Shown here in pieces: positions 34,667 to 42,205 of a stretch of DNA of 64,000 bases. The first letter of the stretch is position 1, and each line of letters begins with the position of its first letter. The position numbers and the translations under genes were made by a program. Below the pieces are notes generated by a model. That model was not told where the DNA came from. It made no database searches and saw only the letters and a program-made list of their open reading frames with translations. Source of the stretch: Halobiforma lacisalsi AJ5 (lineage in GTDB: Archaea; Halobacteriota; Halobacteria; Halobacteriales; Natrialbaceae); NCBI RefSeq assembly GCF_000226975.2, contig NZ_CP019285.1, positions 1,736,001-1,800,000 of the forward strand. The letters run 5' to 3'.

Positions 34667-35455
34667 ATGGATCTCCAGATCGAAGGCAACACCGCGGTGG
34701 TAACGGCTTCCTCGAGCGGCCTCGGCAAGGCCTCGGCGAAGGCGCTCGCTCGAGAGGGCGCGAACGTCGTCATCAACGGCCGGGACGAGGACCGACTCGA
34801 GGAGACACGCGAGGAACTCGAGGAGGTCGGTTCCGGGAGCGTCCTCGCCCAGCAGGGGGACCTCACGGAGAAAGACGACATCGAGGCGCTGATCGAGGCG
34901 ACCGTCGACGAGTTCGGCGGCATCGACCACCTCGTGACCAGCGCGGGCGGCCCGCCGTCCGGCCCGTTCCTCGAGACCGACGACGAGGACTGGTACGAGG
35001 CCTACGATCTGCTCGTCATGAGCGTCGTCCGGCTCGCCCGCGAAGCGGAACCGTACCTCACCGAGAGCGACCACGGGACGATCGTCAACATCACCTCCCG
35101 CAGCGTCAAGGAGGCCATCGACTCGCTCGTCCTGTCGAACTCCGTCCGGATGAGCGTCATCGGCCTCGAGAAGACGCTCTCGAAGGAGTTCGCGCCCGAC
35201 GTGCGCGCGAACGCCGTCCTGCCCGGCCCCCACGAGACCGAGCGCATCGAGAACCTGGTGAACCAGGCCATCGACCGCGGCGACTACGACTCCTACGAGG
35301 AGGGCCTCGCCGACTGGGCGAACAACCCCCTCGAGCGCGTCGGCGACCCGATGGAGCTTGGCAACACGGTCGCGTTCCTCTCCTCGCCGCTGTCGGGGTA
35401 CATCAACGGCGAGAGCATCCTCATCGACGGCGGATCCACGGGTGCGAACCTATGA
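34667..35455 (+). CDS. atypical short-chain dehydrogenase/reductase (no YxxxK)
   Basis: 262 residues from the ATG at 34667. The nucleotide-binding TASSSGLG, the NGR after beta-2 and the central SAGG are present, and the C-terminal LSSPLSGYINGESILIDGG is standard. The catalytic Tyr-x-x-x-Lys is not: the aligned segment LSNSVRMSVIGLEKTL has Ser157 and Arg161 in those places, while Ser144 remains. It belongs to a divergent FabG-like group; it may use another mechanism or be a non-canonical oxidoreductase. It overlaps the cupin gene by 4 bp (ATGA). Confidence 0.88.
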   Translation: MDLQIEGNTAVVTASSSGLGKASAKALAREGANVVINGRDEDRLEETREELEEVGSGSVLAQQGDLTEKDDIEALIEATVDEFGGIDHLVTSAGGPPSGPFLETDDEDWYEAYDLLVMSVVRLAREAEPYLTESDHGTIVNITSRSVKEAIDSLVLSNSVRMSVIGLEKTLSKEFAPDVRANAVLPGPHETERIENLVNQAIDRGDYDSYEEGLADWANNPLERVGDPMELGNTVAFLSSPLSGYINGESILIDGGSTGANL

Positions 35456-35802
35456 AGCCGGTCGAGTTCGACGACGCCGAGACCTACGAGCCCGACGAGG
35501 GCTGGCAGCGCCGCGCGCTGGCCGGCAGCGACGAGTTCAGCTTCGAGTGGTTCGAGAAGCCGCCGGGCCACAGTTCGCCGATGCACCACCACGAGAACGA
35601 GCAGGTCTGTCTCTGCCTCGAGGGCGAGTTGACCGTCACCACCGAGGACGGCGACGCCGTCACCCTCGAGCAGTACGACTCGGTGTGGCTCGAGTCCGAC
35701 GAACCGCACAAGGTCGAGAACACCGGCGACGAGCGCGCGGTCGGCCTCGACGTGTTCGCCCCCGGCCGCTCGTTCGACTTCTGGACCGATCGGGAGGACT
35801 GA
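35452..35802 (+). CDS. cupin-domain protein
   Basis: 116 residues. Cupin motif 1 is GHSSPMHHHENEQVCLCLEGEL (metal-ligand histidines and glutamate), and motif 2 includes ESDEPHKVENTGDE. The single conserved barrel is typical of small isomerases, lyases or binding proteins of sugar-acid pathways. It overlaps the SDR stop by 4 bp and ends 7 bp before the FAH-family gene, so the three genes are one operon. The substrate is unknown. Confidence 0.88.
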   Translation: MKPVEFDDAETYEPDEGWQRRALAGSDEFSFEWFEKPPGHSSPMHHHENEQVCLCLEGELTVTTEDGDAVTLEQYDSVWLESDEPHKVENTGDERAVGLDVFAPGRSFDFWTDRED

Positions 35803-35809
35803 GACTGAT

Positions 35810-36637
35810 ATGCAGTACCTCGCACGCACCGCCGACGGCCGGGCGCTGCTGGGCGACGACGAGGGATACGTCCCGCTCTCGGCGGCCGCACCGGACCTCG
35901 AGACGGTCGCGGACGCGCTCCCGCTCGCCGCGGCCGGCGACCTCCCCGACGTCGGGGACGCGCCGGCCGACCGGATCGACCCCGACCACGTCCAGTTCGG
36001 CCCGCCGCTGGCCGAGTTCGGAACGCTCTGGGGGATCGGGCTGAACTACGAGGACCACGCCGGCGACCTGGGCGAGGACCGCCCGGAGGAGCCGGCCAGT
36101 TTCATGAAACCCTCGACCGCGGTGACCGGCCCCGGCGGGCCGATCCGGCTCCCGCCGGCCGACCGGACCGACGGCGTCACGGCCGAGGCCGAACTCGCGG
36201 TGGTCGTCGGCCGCGAATGCACCGATCTCGAGGACGGCTCCGAGGCGGTCGACGACGTCATCGCGGGGTACCTGCCGGTCATCGACATGACCGCGGAGGA
36301 CATCCTCCAGCGCAACCCGCGGTTCCTGACGCGGGCCAAGAGCTTCGATTCGTTCCTCGTCGTCGGGCCGGCGATCGCCGTCCCCGAGGAGCCGCTCGAC
36401 CTCGAGGAGTTGACGGTCCGGACGATCGTCGACGACGAGGTCGCGGCCGAAAACGAGATCCGGAACATGCTGTTCCCACCCCGCGAGATCGTCTCGTTTC
36501 ACTCCCGCGTGAAGACACTCGAACCGGGTGACCTGTTCAGCACGGGGACGCCCGGCGCGGAGCCGATCGATCCGGGCGACCACGTCCGGGCCGAGGTCGA
36601 GGGGATCGGGTCGGTCGACGCGCCGGTCGTCCGCTGA
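35810..36637 (+). CDS. fumarylacetoacetate-hydrolase-family protein
   Basis: 275 residues. Family motifs are GIGLNYEDHAGDLG, PASFMKPSTAVTGPGGPI, EAELAVVVGRECTDL (Glu-x-Glu metal ligands), VIAGYLPVIDMTAEDIL, RAKSFDSFLVVGPAI and the C-terminal LEPGDLFSTGTPGAEPIDPGDHVRAEVEGIG. Members hydrolyse or decarboxylate 2,4-diketo acids. In oxidative fucose/rhamnose pathways a diketo-acid hydrolase of this family follows a sugar-acid dehydratase and an SDR, the same enzyme classes as here. That assignment is inference only. Confidence 0.92.
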   Translation: MQYLARTADGRALLGDDEGYVPLSAAAPDLETVADALPLAAAGDLPDVGDAPADRIDPDHVQFGPPLAEFGTLWGIGLNYEDHAGDLGEDRPEEPASFMKPSTAVTGPGGPIRLPPADRTDGVTAEAELAVVVGRECTDLEDGSEAVDDVIAGYLPVIDMTAEDILQRNPRFLTRAKSFDSFLVVGPAIAVPEEPLDLEELTVRTIVDDEVAAENEIRNMLFPPREIVSFHSRVKTLEPGDLFSTGTPGAEPIDPGDHVRAEVEGIGSVDAPVVR

Positions 36638-36704
36638 CCGGCTCGAGGTGGCCGGTCTTCGGTTGCAGATACACTAAACTACCTGGAAACGGTAATGTCC
36701 CCGT

Positions 36705-36926
36705 ATGACCGCAAACGGCGGGGACCGAACCGGGCTCGGGTTCGCTGGCCGGGGGAACGAAAACTGGTTCCGGTTCGGGATCTACCTCGCGTTCCTGTAC
36801 GCCACCTTCACGCTCGCGATCGTCTATCTGCTCAGTCTCGATCAGACGTTCGGGCTCGTCGCCGCCGTCGTCGGCGGTATCGCCTTCGGCCTCGCCATCA
36901 TGATCTACGTGTTCTATTTCACCTGA
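36705..36926 (+). CDS. small two-TM membrane protein
   Basis: 73 residues with two transmembrane helices (about 23-44 and 50-72) after a short polar N terminus (MTANGGDRTGLGFAGRGNENW). I do not recognise a named function. The start at 36705 follows an AT-rich stretch that can serve as a promoter. Confidence 0.65.
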   Translation: MTANGGDRTGLGFAGRGNENWFRFGIYLAFLYATFTLAIVYLLSLDQTFGLVAAVVGGIAFGLAIMIYVFYFT

Positions 36927-36968
36927 CGCGCGACACCGCCGACCGTGCGAGAAGGGGTTCCGAGGCCG

Positions 36969-37391
36969 TCAGTCGATCGCGGACACGACCGGACAGTCCG
37001 CCGAAAGCAGTACCGACTGCATCACGCTCCCGAACAGCGCCTTCCCGGTCGGACTCCGCTCGCGGCCGCTCATGACGATGAAATCGGCGTCGATCTCGTC
37101 GGCCACCTCGAGGATCGTCTCGGCGGGGTCGCCGTGTTCGCGTCGCTTCTCCACGGTCGTCCCCTCGGCCTCGAGGTCGGCGATGATCGCCTCGGCGCTT
37201 TCCGGGAACTCGCGTTTCTCGAAGACCTCGTCGGAACTGAATTCGCCCTCGCCGGTTACGTCGAACTCCCTGACGACGTCCAGGGCGACGACCTCGAGGT
37301 CGGCCGGATCGCCGGGAAGCGACGAGAGGACCTCGGCCGCCCGTTCCGTTCGCTGTTCGTCCAGCCCGACTGGAAGCAGTATCCGGGACAT
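36969..37391 (-). CDS. universal stress protein (UspA family)
   Basis: 140 residues from the ATG at 37391 (MSRILLPVG). The alpha/beta UspA fold ends with the nucleotide-binding signature MSGRERSPTGKALFGSVMQSVLLSADCPVV (G-x2-G-x9-G-S type). A longer frame to 37499 is not protein-like. It is a cytoplasmic stress or ATP-sensing protein. A second, similar USP is encoded at 48897. Confidence 0.9.
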   Translation of the reverse strand: MSRILLPVGLDEQRTERAAEVLSSLPGDPADLEVVALDVVREFDVTGEGEFSSDEVFEKREFPESAEAIIADLEAEGTTVEKRREHGDPAETILEVADEIDADFIVMSGRERSPTGKALFGSVMQSVLLSADCPVVSAID

Positions 37392-37497
37392 TCTCGTTTC
37401 CCTATCGCTCGCCACACTACTTAATACGTCCGTCCGTTCGCGGGGATGAGCGGACCGCTCGTATCGCCAAAGGTTTTGCCGCTCCGGCGAGACGAGC

Positions 37498-38745
37498 ATG
37501 CCAATGACCCGACGGCTGCGTTGTTACGGCTGTGGGCGGACGTACTCGATCGTGGAACGGAAGCGTTGTGAGTGTGGGGAACCGCTGTGGTTCGACACGC
37601 TCGGCGAAACCGGCGCGGACGACGGTGAAGATACGAACGGCTTCGAATTCGACTGGCCCGACGAGGACTGGACCGCCGGCATGTGGCGATACGCGGACGC
37701 CCTCCCGGTGTCCGACCCGCCCTCGAGCGGCCCGGGCCCGATCCCGGGGACGACGCCCCTGTTCCGCGCCGAGGGCCTCGACGAGTTCGCCGGCTGTCGC
37801 CTCTCGCTGAAACCCGAAGGGCAGAATCCCACCGGGAGCTTCAAGGATCGCGGGACGGCCGTCGGCGTCGGTTACGCCGCGGCGGCCGGCCACGACTGGA
37901 TCGGGACCGTCTCCCACGGGAACATGGCCCTGAGCACGAGCGCCTACGCCGCGGCGGCCGGCCTCGAGTGTGCCGTCTTCGTACCCGCGGACACCCCGCC
38001 CGAACGCCTCGCGTTGATCGCGCGCCACGACCCACACGTCTTCCGTGTCGAGGGGGACTACGGCGCGCTCTACCACGATACGCTCGCCATAGAGCGCGAG
38101 AGCGACCTCGACGTGACGTTCGTCAACTCCGATACCCCGCTTCGGGTGGCCGGCCAGAAGACGGTGGCGTACGAAATCGTCGAACAGTACGGACCCGACG
38201 GGCCGGACGCGATCGTCCTTCCGCTCAGCAGCGGCGGGCACGCCAGCGGCGTCTGGAAAGCCGTCCGCGAACTCGAGGCGGCGGGGCTACTCGAGACCGT
38301 GCCCCAGCTCTACTTCGTCCAGGCTGGCCCCTGCGATCCGGTCGCGACGGCCTACCGGGCGGACCGCGACGAGGTGACCGCGGTCGACTCCGGGGAGACG
38401 ATCGCCGTCTCGATCGCCAACAGCGATCCGCCGAGCGGCACCCGCGCACTGCGGGCGGCCCGCGAGACCGGCGGCGGGGTCGTCTCGGTTCCCGACGACG
38501 CGACCCGCGAGGCGATGGCGCGGCTGGCCGAGACCGCGGGCGTCTCCGTCGAACCCTCGAGCGCGGTCGCGGTGGCCGGCGTCCGTCAGCTCTCGGAATC
38601 GGGCGAGTTGGCCCCCGACGACGACGTGGTCACCGTGCTGACCGGTTCCGGATACAAGGAACGGTACGACGTCGACGTCGACTCTCGCGCACGGACGATC
38701 GCTCTCGAGGACCTCGAGGACGAACTCGCGGCGATCACCGACTAA
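37498..38745 (+). CDS. threonine synthase-like PLP enzyme
   Basis: 415 residues. An N-terminal zinc-ribbon (Cys9, Cys12, Cys24, Cys26) precedes the fold-type II PLP domain. The PLP lysine is Lys116 in NPTGSFKDRG, and the glycine loop is PLSSGGHASGVWKAV. The arrangement is that of archaeal threonine synthase (O-phosphohomoserine to threonine) and of the related threonine dehydratases; the ribbon favours the synthase group. It is the last native gene before the foreign island. Confidence 0.88.
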   Translation: MPMTRRLRCYGCGRTYSIVERKRCECGEPLWFDTLGETGADDGEDTNGFEFDWPDEDWTAGMWRYADALPVSDPPSSGPGPIPGTTPLFRAEGLDEFAGCRLSLKPEGQNPTGSFKDRGTAVGVGYAAAAGHDWIGTVSHGNMALSTSAYAAAAGLECAVFVPADTPPERLALIARHDPHVFRVEGDYGALYHDTLAIERESDLDVTFVNSDTPLRVAGQKTVAYEIVEQYGPDGPDAIVLPLSSGGHASGVWKAVRELEAAGLLETVPQLYFVQAGPCDPVATAYRADRDEVTAVDSGETIAVSIANSDPPSGTRALRAARETGGGVVSVPDDATREAMARLAETAGVSVEPSSAVAVAGVRQLSESGELAPDDDVVTVLTGSGYKERYDVDVDSRARTIALEDLEDELAAITD

Positions 38746-39109
38746 CCGGCGACCGTCGCTGCAGACGGGTTCGTCGACTGCTGCCGTTCTCGGTCCCCTC
38801 GAGGTTCGTCGCCGGATAGCCGAGCCTGAATATATTATCAAGGTGACGTTACTGACGAACCATAGTCGAGCCGATACAACAGAGGAAGCACCCCGGGAGA
38901 ACGACTGTTTCCCGTTCAAAGGGATGGAGAAGCATGATGGAGGCGCTCGGGAATAATAACAGTAGTTGAAAACACGGCGATTCTATTCAGCAACGGCCCC
39001 CGAGAATCAGTCGGCGTCTGAGGTGCTCCAACCGGCCCCAAGAACGTCGCCAAAGACCTGTCGGGTTTCTGGTGGTTCGGTTGGGATTCGGAGGTCGCGC
39101 GGGTCGTCC

Positions 39110-39167
39110 TCGATGGCCTGCATCAGCTCACCAGCAGTTCGATGGCCTGCATCAGCTCACCAGCAGT
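39110..39167. repeat. 29-bp perfect tandem duplication in transposase 3' end
   Basis: Positions 39110-39138 and 39139-39167 are identical and adjacent. The unit begins TCGATGGCCTGC and ends CACCAGCAGT. As 29 is not divisible by three, the duplication changes the transposase frame and creates its stop at 39123. Confidence 0.95.
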
Positions 39168-40916
39168 CAGTTGCTTCCCCTCGCTCAAGGATTCACCCGT
39201 CTCCTCAGCACGGAGGATGTTCGCCACCGTCCAGATGTTGAAGAGGTGCGCCGCGAAGTTGAAATAGAACGCCCGAAGCGCCGGGTTTCGAGACCCACAC
39301 TTGGCGAGGAACTCCTCCTTGATCACGCGGAAGTCCGTTTCGATGCCCCACCGACGGCGGTACGCCTCACCCAACTCTTCCGGCGGGACCTCTTCGGGAT
39401 GCAGGTTCGTGTAGAAGTACGTGTAGTCGTCCATCGGCTCATCAGCGTCTGACTTCCGCAGTTTCACCGTCTTGTCCGACTTCAGCCCGACCGCGTAGTA
39501 GCTGTCTTCGTCGAGGGAGCCGACGCCGTAGGGGTAGTACGACGACCGCAGATCGGCGCGCGCCATCCCGTTCAGGAAGTGCTTGATCGTCTTCACCGAC
39601 TTGCGGCCCTGCATCACCAGTTCCAGCCCCTGCTCGGTGATGGTCGAAATCGTGTCCGAGTTGTAGAACTCCGTCCCTGCGTCAAGGTAGACGCGGCCGA
39701 TATTCAGGTGTTGTCGGCTCAGACGGAGCATCCGACGGATGTACTTCGGCGTCTTCGTCTTGTCATGGACCGGTAGGATCACCAAGATGAGTGGTGTGTC
39801 AGTCCCGACAAGAGCGAGCGTGATGTACTTCCATGCCCACGAGTAGTTCCGCCCCGGCTTCGTCCCGCGAATGAACTCGCTGCTCTCTGAATCACCGTAG
39901 AACGGCCAGTCCGTGATGTCAATAGCGACCTCCGCATTGTCGGGAAAGTAGCCGTGTCTGGCGGCGATCTCGAACAGTCGCTCGTTCGCCTCACGGAACA
40001 TCTGTACGACATTCTCCCGCGAGGACTTCCGAAGGTGGTGAGTGAGGTTCTGGCCAGTCGGAATATCTCCATCGTCGTAGAACCCCTTGTACTTGAGATT
40101 CTTTGCGGCGTCGTTGACGAAGCCGTTGCCGTTCGCGGCAGCGATGAGCACCCGAAGCGCCGCGTCCTTCGTCACTTCGGTACTGCTGTCGCGCTTCAGT
40201 CGGAGGTACTTGAACGTCTTCGAGCGCAGTTCTCGGGCGATGACCTGGACTGGCGGGAATCCCTCACCGTCTGTGACTATCGTGTCCGGCGTCGGGTCAC
40301 GGAACCAGTGTTCGAGCTTCGTGTCCTGCAACTGCCGAACCAGCGTTTCAGTCTCGCTCGCGTAGTAGTGCCGCGTTTCTTCGTCCATCCGCCCCGGCAT
40401 TCGGTTCAGTGTCGGCTGACTCACCGAGTTCTCGATGCCCAACGCCTCCCGGATGTCAGGATTCTTGATCGCACGAGCGACGCCCGACTGGTTGAGTGCC
40501 GAGAGGTCGAAGAACAGATACAGCCGCGTCGCGTCCTCTCCGTCCAGATTCTCCGTGAGGTTCTCGTTCGTCCCTTTCGACCAGTAGTAGTGCCGAAGCT
40601 GGACCTTCCCGAGTGCCTTTGCGAGTCGATGCTCGGGAGACTCCAGGCCGTCGTACCGATCACGTTCCACCGACCAACGGTAGACGCGGTAGGCCTCTGA
40701 TTTGATGGCTTCCCACAGCGGCGGCGTGATGTTCTTGGCCGGATTCCGGCTCAGGAGACCCGTGTACGCCCAAGGATCAGTCCGCGGGTCGTCCGGCAGT
40801 TTGCTCTTGGCCTCGGTGTACCGGCTTGAAATCTCTCCCTTCCTCTCCCACCGCTCGTGGATCTCGCCCTTCGACTCGGGATCACGGTCAGCGTCTTCGT
40901 CTTTCTCCTTTGCCAC
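39123..40916 (-). CDS. IS4-type DDE transposase, C-terminally frameshifted
   Basis: 597 residues from a GTG at 40916 with a strong GGAGGTGA ribosome site 6 nt away. The DDE core has Asp333/Asp336 (DITDWPFYGD), Asp412 (YLDAGTEF) and the IS4 signature Tyr519-x2-Arg522-x3-Glu526-x6-Lys533. A 29-bp tandem duplication shifts the frame after Glu593; removing one copy restores an open frame to the TGA at 39007-39009, adding 33 residues ending STSDAD. All catalytic residues survive. The gene starts 13 bp after the toxin stop and its ribosome site overlaps that stop, so it is read as the last gene of the toxin-antitoxin unit, not as an ordinary isolated IS. Confidence 0.9.
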   Translation of the reverse strand: MAKEKDEDADRDPESKGEIHERWERKGEISSRYTEAKSKLPDDPRTDPWAYTGLLSRNPAKNITPPLWEAIKSEAYRVYRWSVERDRYDGLESPEHRLAKALGKVQLRHYYWSKGTNENLTENLDGEDATRLYLFFDLSALNQSGVARAIKNPDIREALGIENSVSQPTLNRMPGRMDEETRHYYASETETLVRQLQDTKLEHWFRDPTPDTIVTDGEGFPPVQVIARELRSKTFKYLRLKRDSSTEVTKDAALRVLIAAANGNGFVNDAAKNLKYKGFYDDGDIPTGQNLTHHLRKSSRENVVQMFREANERLFEIAARHGYFPDNAEVAIDITDWPFYGDSESSEFIRGTKPGRNYSWAWKYITLALVGTDTPLILVILPVHDKTKTPKYIRRMLRLSRQHLNIGRVYLDAGTEFYNSDTISTITEQGLELVMQGRKSVKTIKHFLNGMARADLRSSYYPYGVGSLDEDSYYAVGLKSDKTVKLRKSDADEPMDDYTYFYTNLHPEEVPPEELGEAYRRRWGIETDFRVIKEEFLAKCGSRNPALRAFYFNFAAHLFNIWTVANILRAEETGESLSEGKQLTAGELMQAIELLVS

Positions 40917-40929
40917 GTCGTGTCACCTC

Positions 40930-41229
40930 CTACTCGTCGTCTCTCCAGCTCCCCCACACTTCTCGGTACTTGCCGAGTTCGCGGTACTCCTTCTTCCGCT
41001 CGAAGGCGTCGATGGCGTAGATCACCTCGTTGTCCTTGTCCCAATCGATCAGTACGCGAAAGTCGCCGACGCGAAGCTTGTAGCCGGGATGGTTCTTCAA
41101 CCGGTCGAGAAAGTGGTCCGGGAAGTCGCCGATGTCCTCCAGCTTGTTGATGATCCGCTCGGCATCATCGGTCTCGAACTGTTCCAGCGTTTCGACCAAC
41201 GTCTCCGTCAGAACGACCTCGTGAGCCAC
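40930..41229 (-). CDS. RelE/ParE-type toxin
   Basis: 99 residues from a GTG at 41229. The compact RelE fold shows a helical start (LVETLEQFETDDAERIINKLEDI), then the strand pair YKLRVGDFRVLIDWDKDNEVIYAIDAFERKKEYREL with basic/aromatic residues near the C terminus. RelE-type toxins cut mRNA on the ribosome; ParE relatives act on gyrase. It lies 10 bp after the RHH antitoxin gene, the standard antitoxin-toxin order. The transposase gene follows in the same unit. Confidence 0.85.
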   Translation of the reverse strand: MAHEVVLTETLVETLEQFETDDAERIINKLEDIGDFPDHFLDRLKNHPGYKLRVGDFRVLIDWDKDNEVIYAIDAFERKKEYRELGKYREVWGSWRDDE

Positions 41230-41239
41230 CGTTCAGCCC

Positions 41240-41512
41240 TCAGTCGTCGATACCGAGGCGTTCGCGGGCCTCGTCCGTGGACATCGTTCGCCCCGCTGCA
41301 ACGTCCGCGTAGCCCTCCGAGACACCCTCCTGCGCGCCGGGCGTCAGAATCGGTTCCGTGGTGTCGCGCAGCACCTCACGGATGAACTCCGACCGGTTGG
41401 TGTACTCCAGTTCCTCCGCCAGTTCGTCGATCTCCTCCAGAAGCCGCTTCGGGACCTTCACGTTCAACTTCACCATGTCCCCGTCACCGTTGTCGCCCGC
41501 GTCCGTGCTCAT
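41240..41512 (-). CDS. ribbon-helix-helix antitoxin
   Basis: 90 residues from the ATG at 41512; a TTG nine codons upstream is less likely. The RHH core VKLNVKVPKRLLEEIDELAEELEYTNRSEFIREVLRD is followed by an acidic tail (SEGYADVAAGRTMSTDEARERLGIDD) that would wrap the toxin. It should bind its own promoter as a dimer and neutralise the RelE-type partner. The winged-helix gene ends 38 bp upstream. Confidence 0.87.
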   Translation of the reverse strand: MSTDAGDNGDGDMVKLNVKVPKRLLEEIDELAEELEYTNRSEFIREVLRDTTEPILTPGAQEGVSEGYADVAAGRTMSTDEARERLGIDD

Positions 41513-41550
41513 ACGCCGTGGTACGCGGGTGGTACTCAAAGAACTGTCGC

Positions 41551-41805
41551 TCAGTCGTCCCGCGGATCGTCAACCAGTTCGTAGAGACCGCCGCGATTCA
41601 GTTGTTTGACCCACCCTGCATTTTTCAGATTCCGAAGCGCGTACTCCACCTGCCCCTTGTCCAAATCGGAGTTCTCGCGGAGATACAGCGGGTTCACACG
41701 CCCCCACGGCTCTCCGGATTCCTTCCCTTCTTTGAACAGCTCCAGAACGGTTTCTTCCCGCTCGTTCGGTTCGTAGTTCTCGTTGACCATCTGTTGTTCT
41801 TGCAT
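41551..41805 (-). CDS. small winged-helix regulator
   Basis: 84 residues. Helix-turn-helix and wing: NEREETVLELFKEGKESGEPWGRVNPLYLRENSDLDKGQVEYALRNLKNAGWVKQLNRGGLYELVDD. It is the first gene of the minus-strand unit and is divergent from the RAMP operon. The 187-bp gap between them contains a perfect GCTAAGC-N5-GCTTAGC operator-like site. It is the natural candidate to control both directions. Phage and plasmid regulators commonly have this size. Confidence 0.78.
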   Translation of the reverse strand: MQEQQMVNENYEPNEREETVLELFKEGKESGEPWGRVNPLYLRENSDLDKGQVEYALRNLKNAGWVKQLNRGGLYELVDDPRDD

Positions 41806-41861
41806 TCTACGTCACAGGGCATAATTCTCAGCCATACGCCTAATGCTTTTCCCAACATAAC

Positions 41862-41880
41862 GCTAAGCATTTTGCTTAGC
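41862..41880. promoter_or_regulatory. operator-like inverted repeat in divergent promoter region
   Basis: GCTAAGC and GCTTAGC with a 5-bp ATTTT spacer. A third CTAAG half-site follows at 41888-41892 and a related CTAAT at 41840. It lies directly upstream of a weak TATA-like GCATAAAG (41879-41886) for the plus-strand operon. Confidence 0.5.
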
Positions 41881-41920
41881 ATAAAGACTAAGTAGTACCC
41901 CTTCGTAGAGGGTAGTAAGA

Positions 41921-41992
41921 AGCGCGGGACGCCGGTCAGAAACTGGCCGGGGCGTGTTTGGACCACGCCCGACCGCGCTTCCGGAAGGAAGC
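41921..41992 (+). ncRNA. predicted branched RNA in the leader of the RAMP/RuvC operon
   Basis: A closing stem AGCGCGG (41921-41927) with CCGCGCT (41973-41979) encloses two hairpins. One is CCGGTCA-GAAAC-TGGCCGG (41932-41950, one G-U pair). The other has arms GGGCGTG and CACGCCC (41950-41970) with a 7-nt loop; they share one base at the junction. A third stem GCTTCC-GGAA-GGAAGC (41977-41992), capped by a GNRA-type loop, ends exactly at the ATG at 41993 and contains the GGAAGG ribosome-site purines. It partly competes with the closing stem, as in an attenuator or riboswitch. A smaller hairpin (TACCC/GGGTA) lies at 41896-41914. Pairing is by eye only. Confidence 0.45.
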
Positions 41993-42205
41993 ATGTCAAT
42001 GAAGACATCCGCCGGACTTCAGACTTCCGGCACGACGGACGAATCGAATGACGAACCGACCATCGAAGGCCCGATCCCGGAGTTCGACAAGTACGGCGAC
42101 TACACCGGCTACGACTACTTCCGGTGTACCGGCTGCGGCATCGAAGCGATGCGCCGCCGCGACCTCCGCGACGGCGGGTGCAAGTGCAACGGCGGGTGGG
42201 AGTGA
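41993..42205 (+). CDS. small zinc-ribbon-like protein, first gene of RAMP operon
   Basis: 70 residues from the ATG at 41993, with GGAAGG just upstream; an ATG at 41999 is also possible. The acidic N terminus leads to YDYFRCTGCGIEAMRRRDLRDGGCKCNGGWE, a C-x2-C ... C-x-C metal-ribbon. The stop overlaps the next start by one base (TGATG). Small zinc-ribbon proteins of this kind bind nucleic acid or act as adaptors; I do not recognise this one. Confidence 0.72.
   Translation: MSMKTSAGLQTSGTTDESNDEPTIEGPIPEFDKYGDYTGYDYFRCTGCGIEAMRRRDLRDGGCKCNGGWE

Noticed and set aside
38803-39006. Terminal inverted repeat of an IS element left of the transposase
   Set aside because: No stretch here pairs with sequence upstream of the transposase start, and that start is only 13 bp from the toxin stop.
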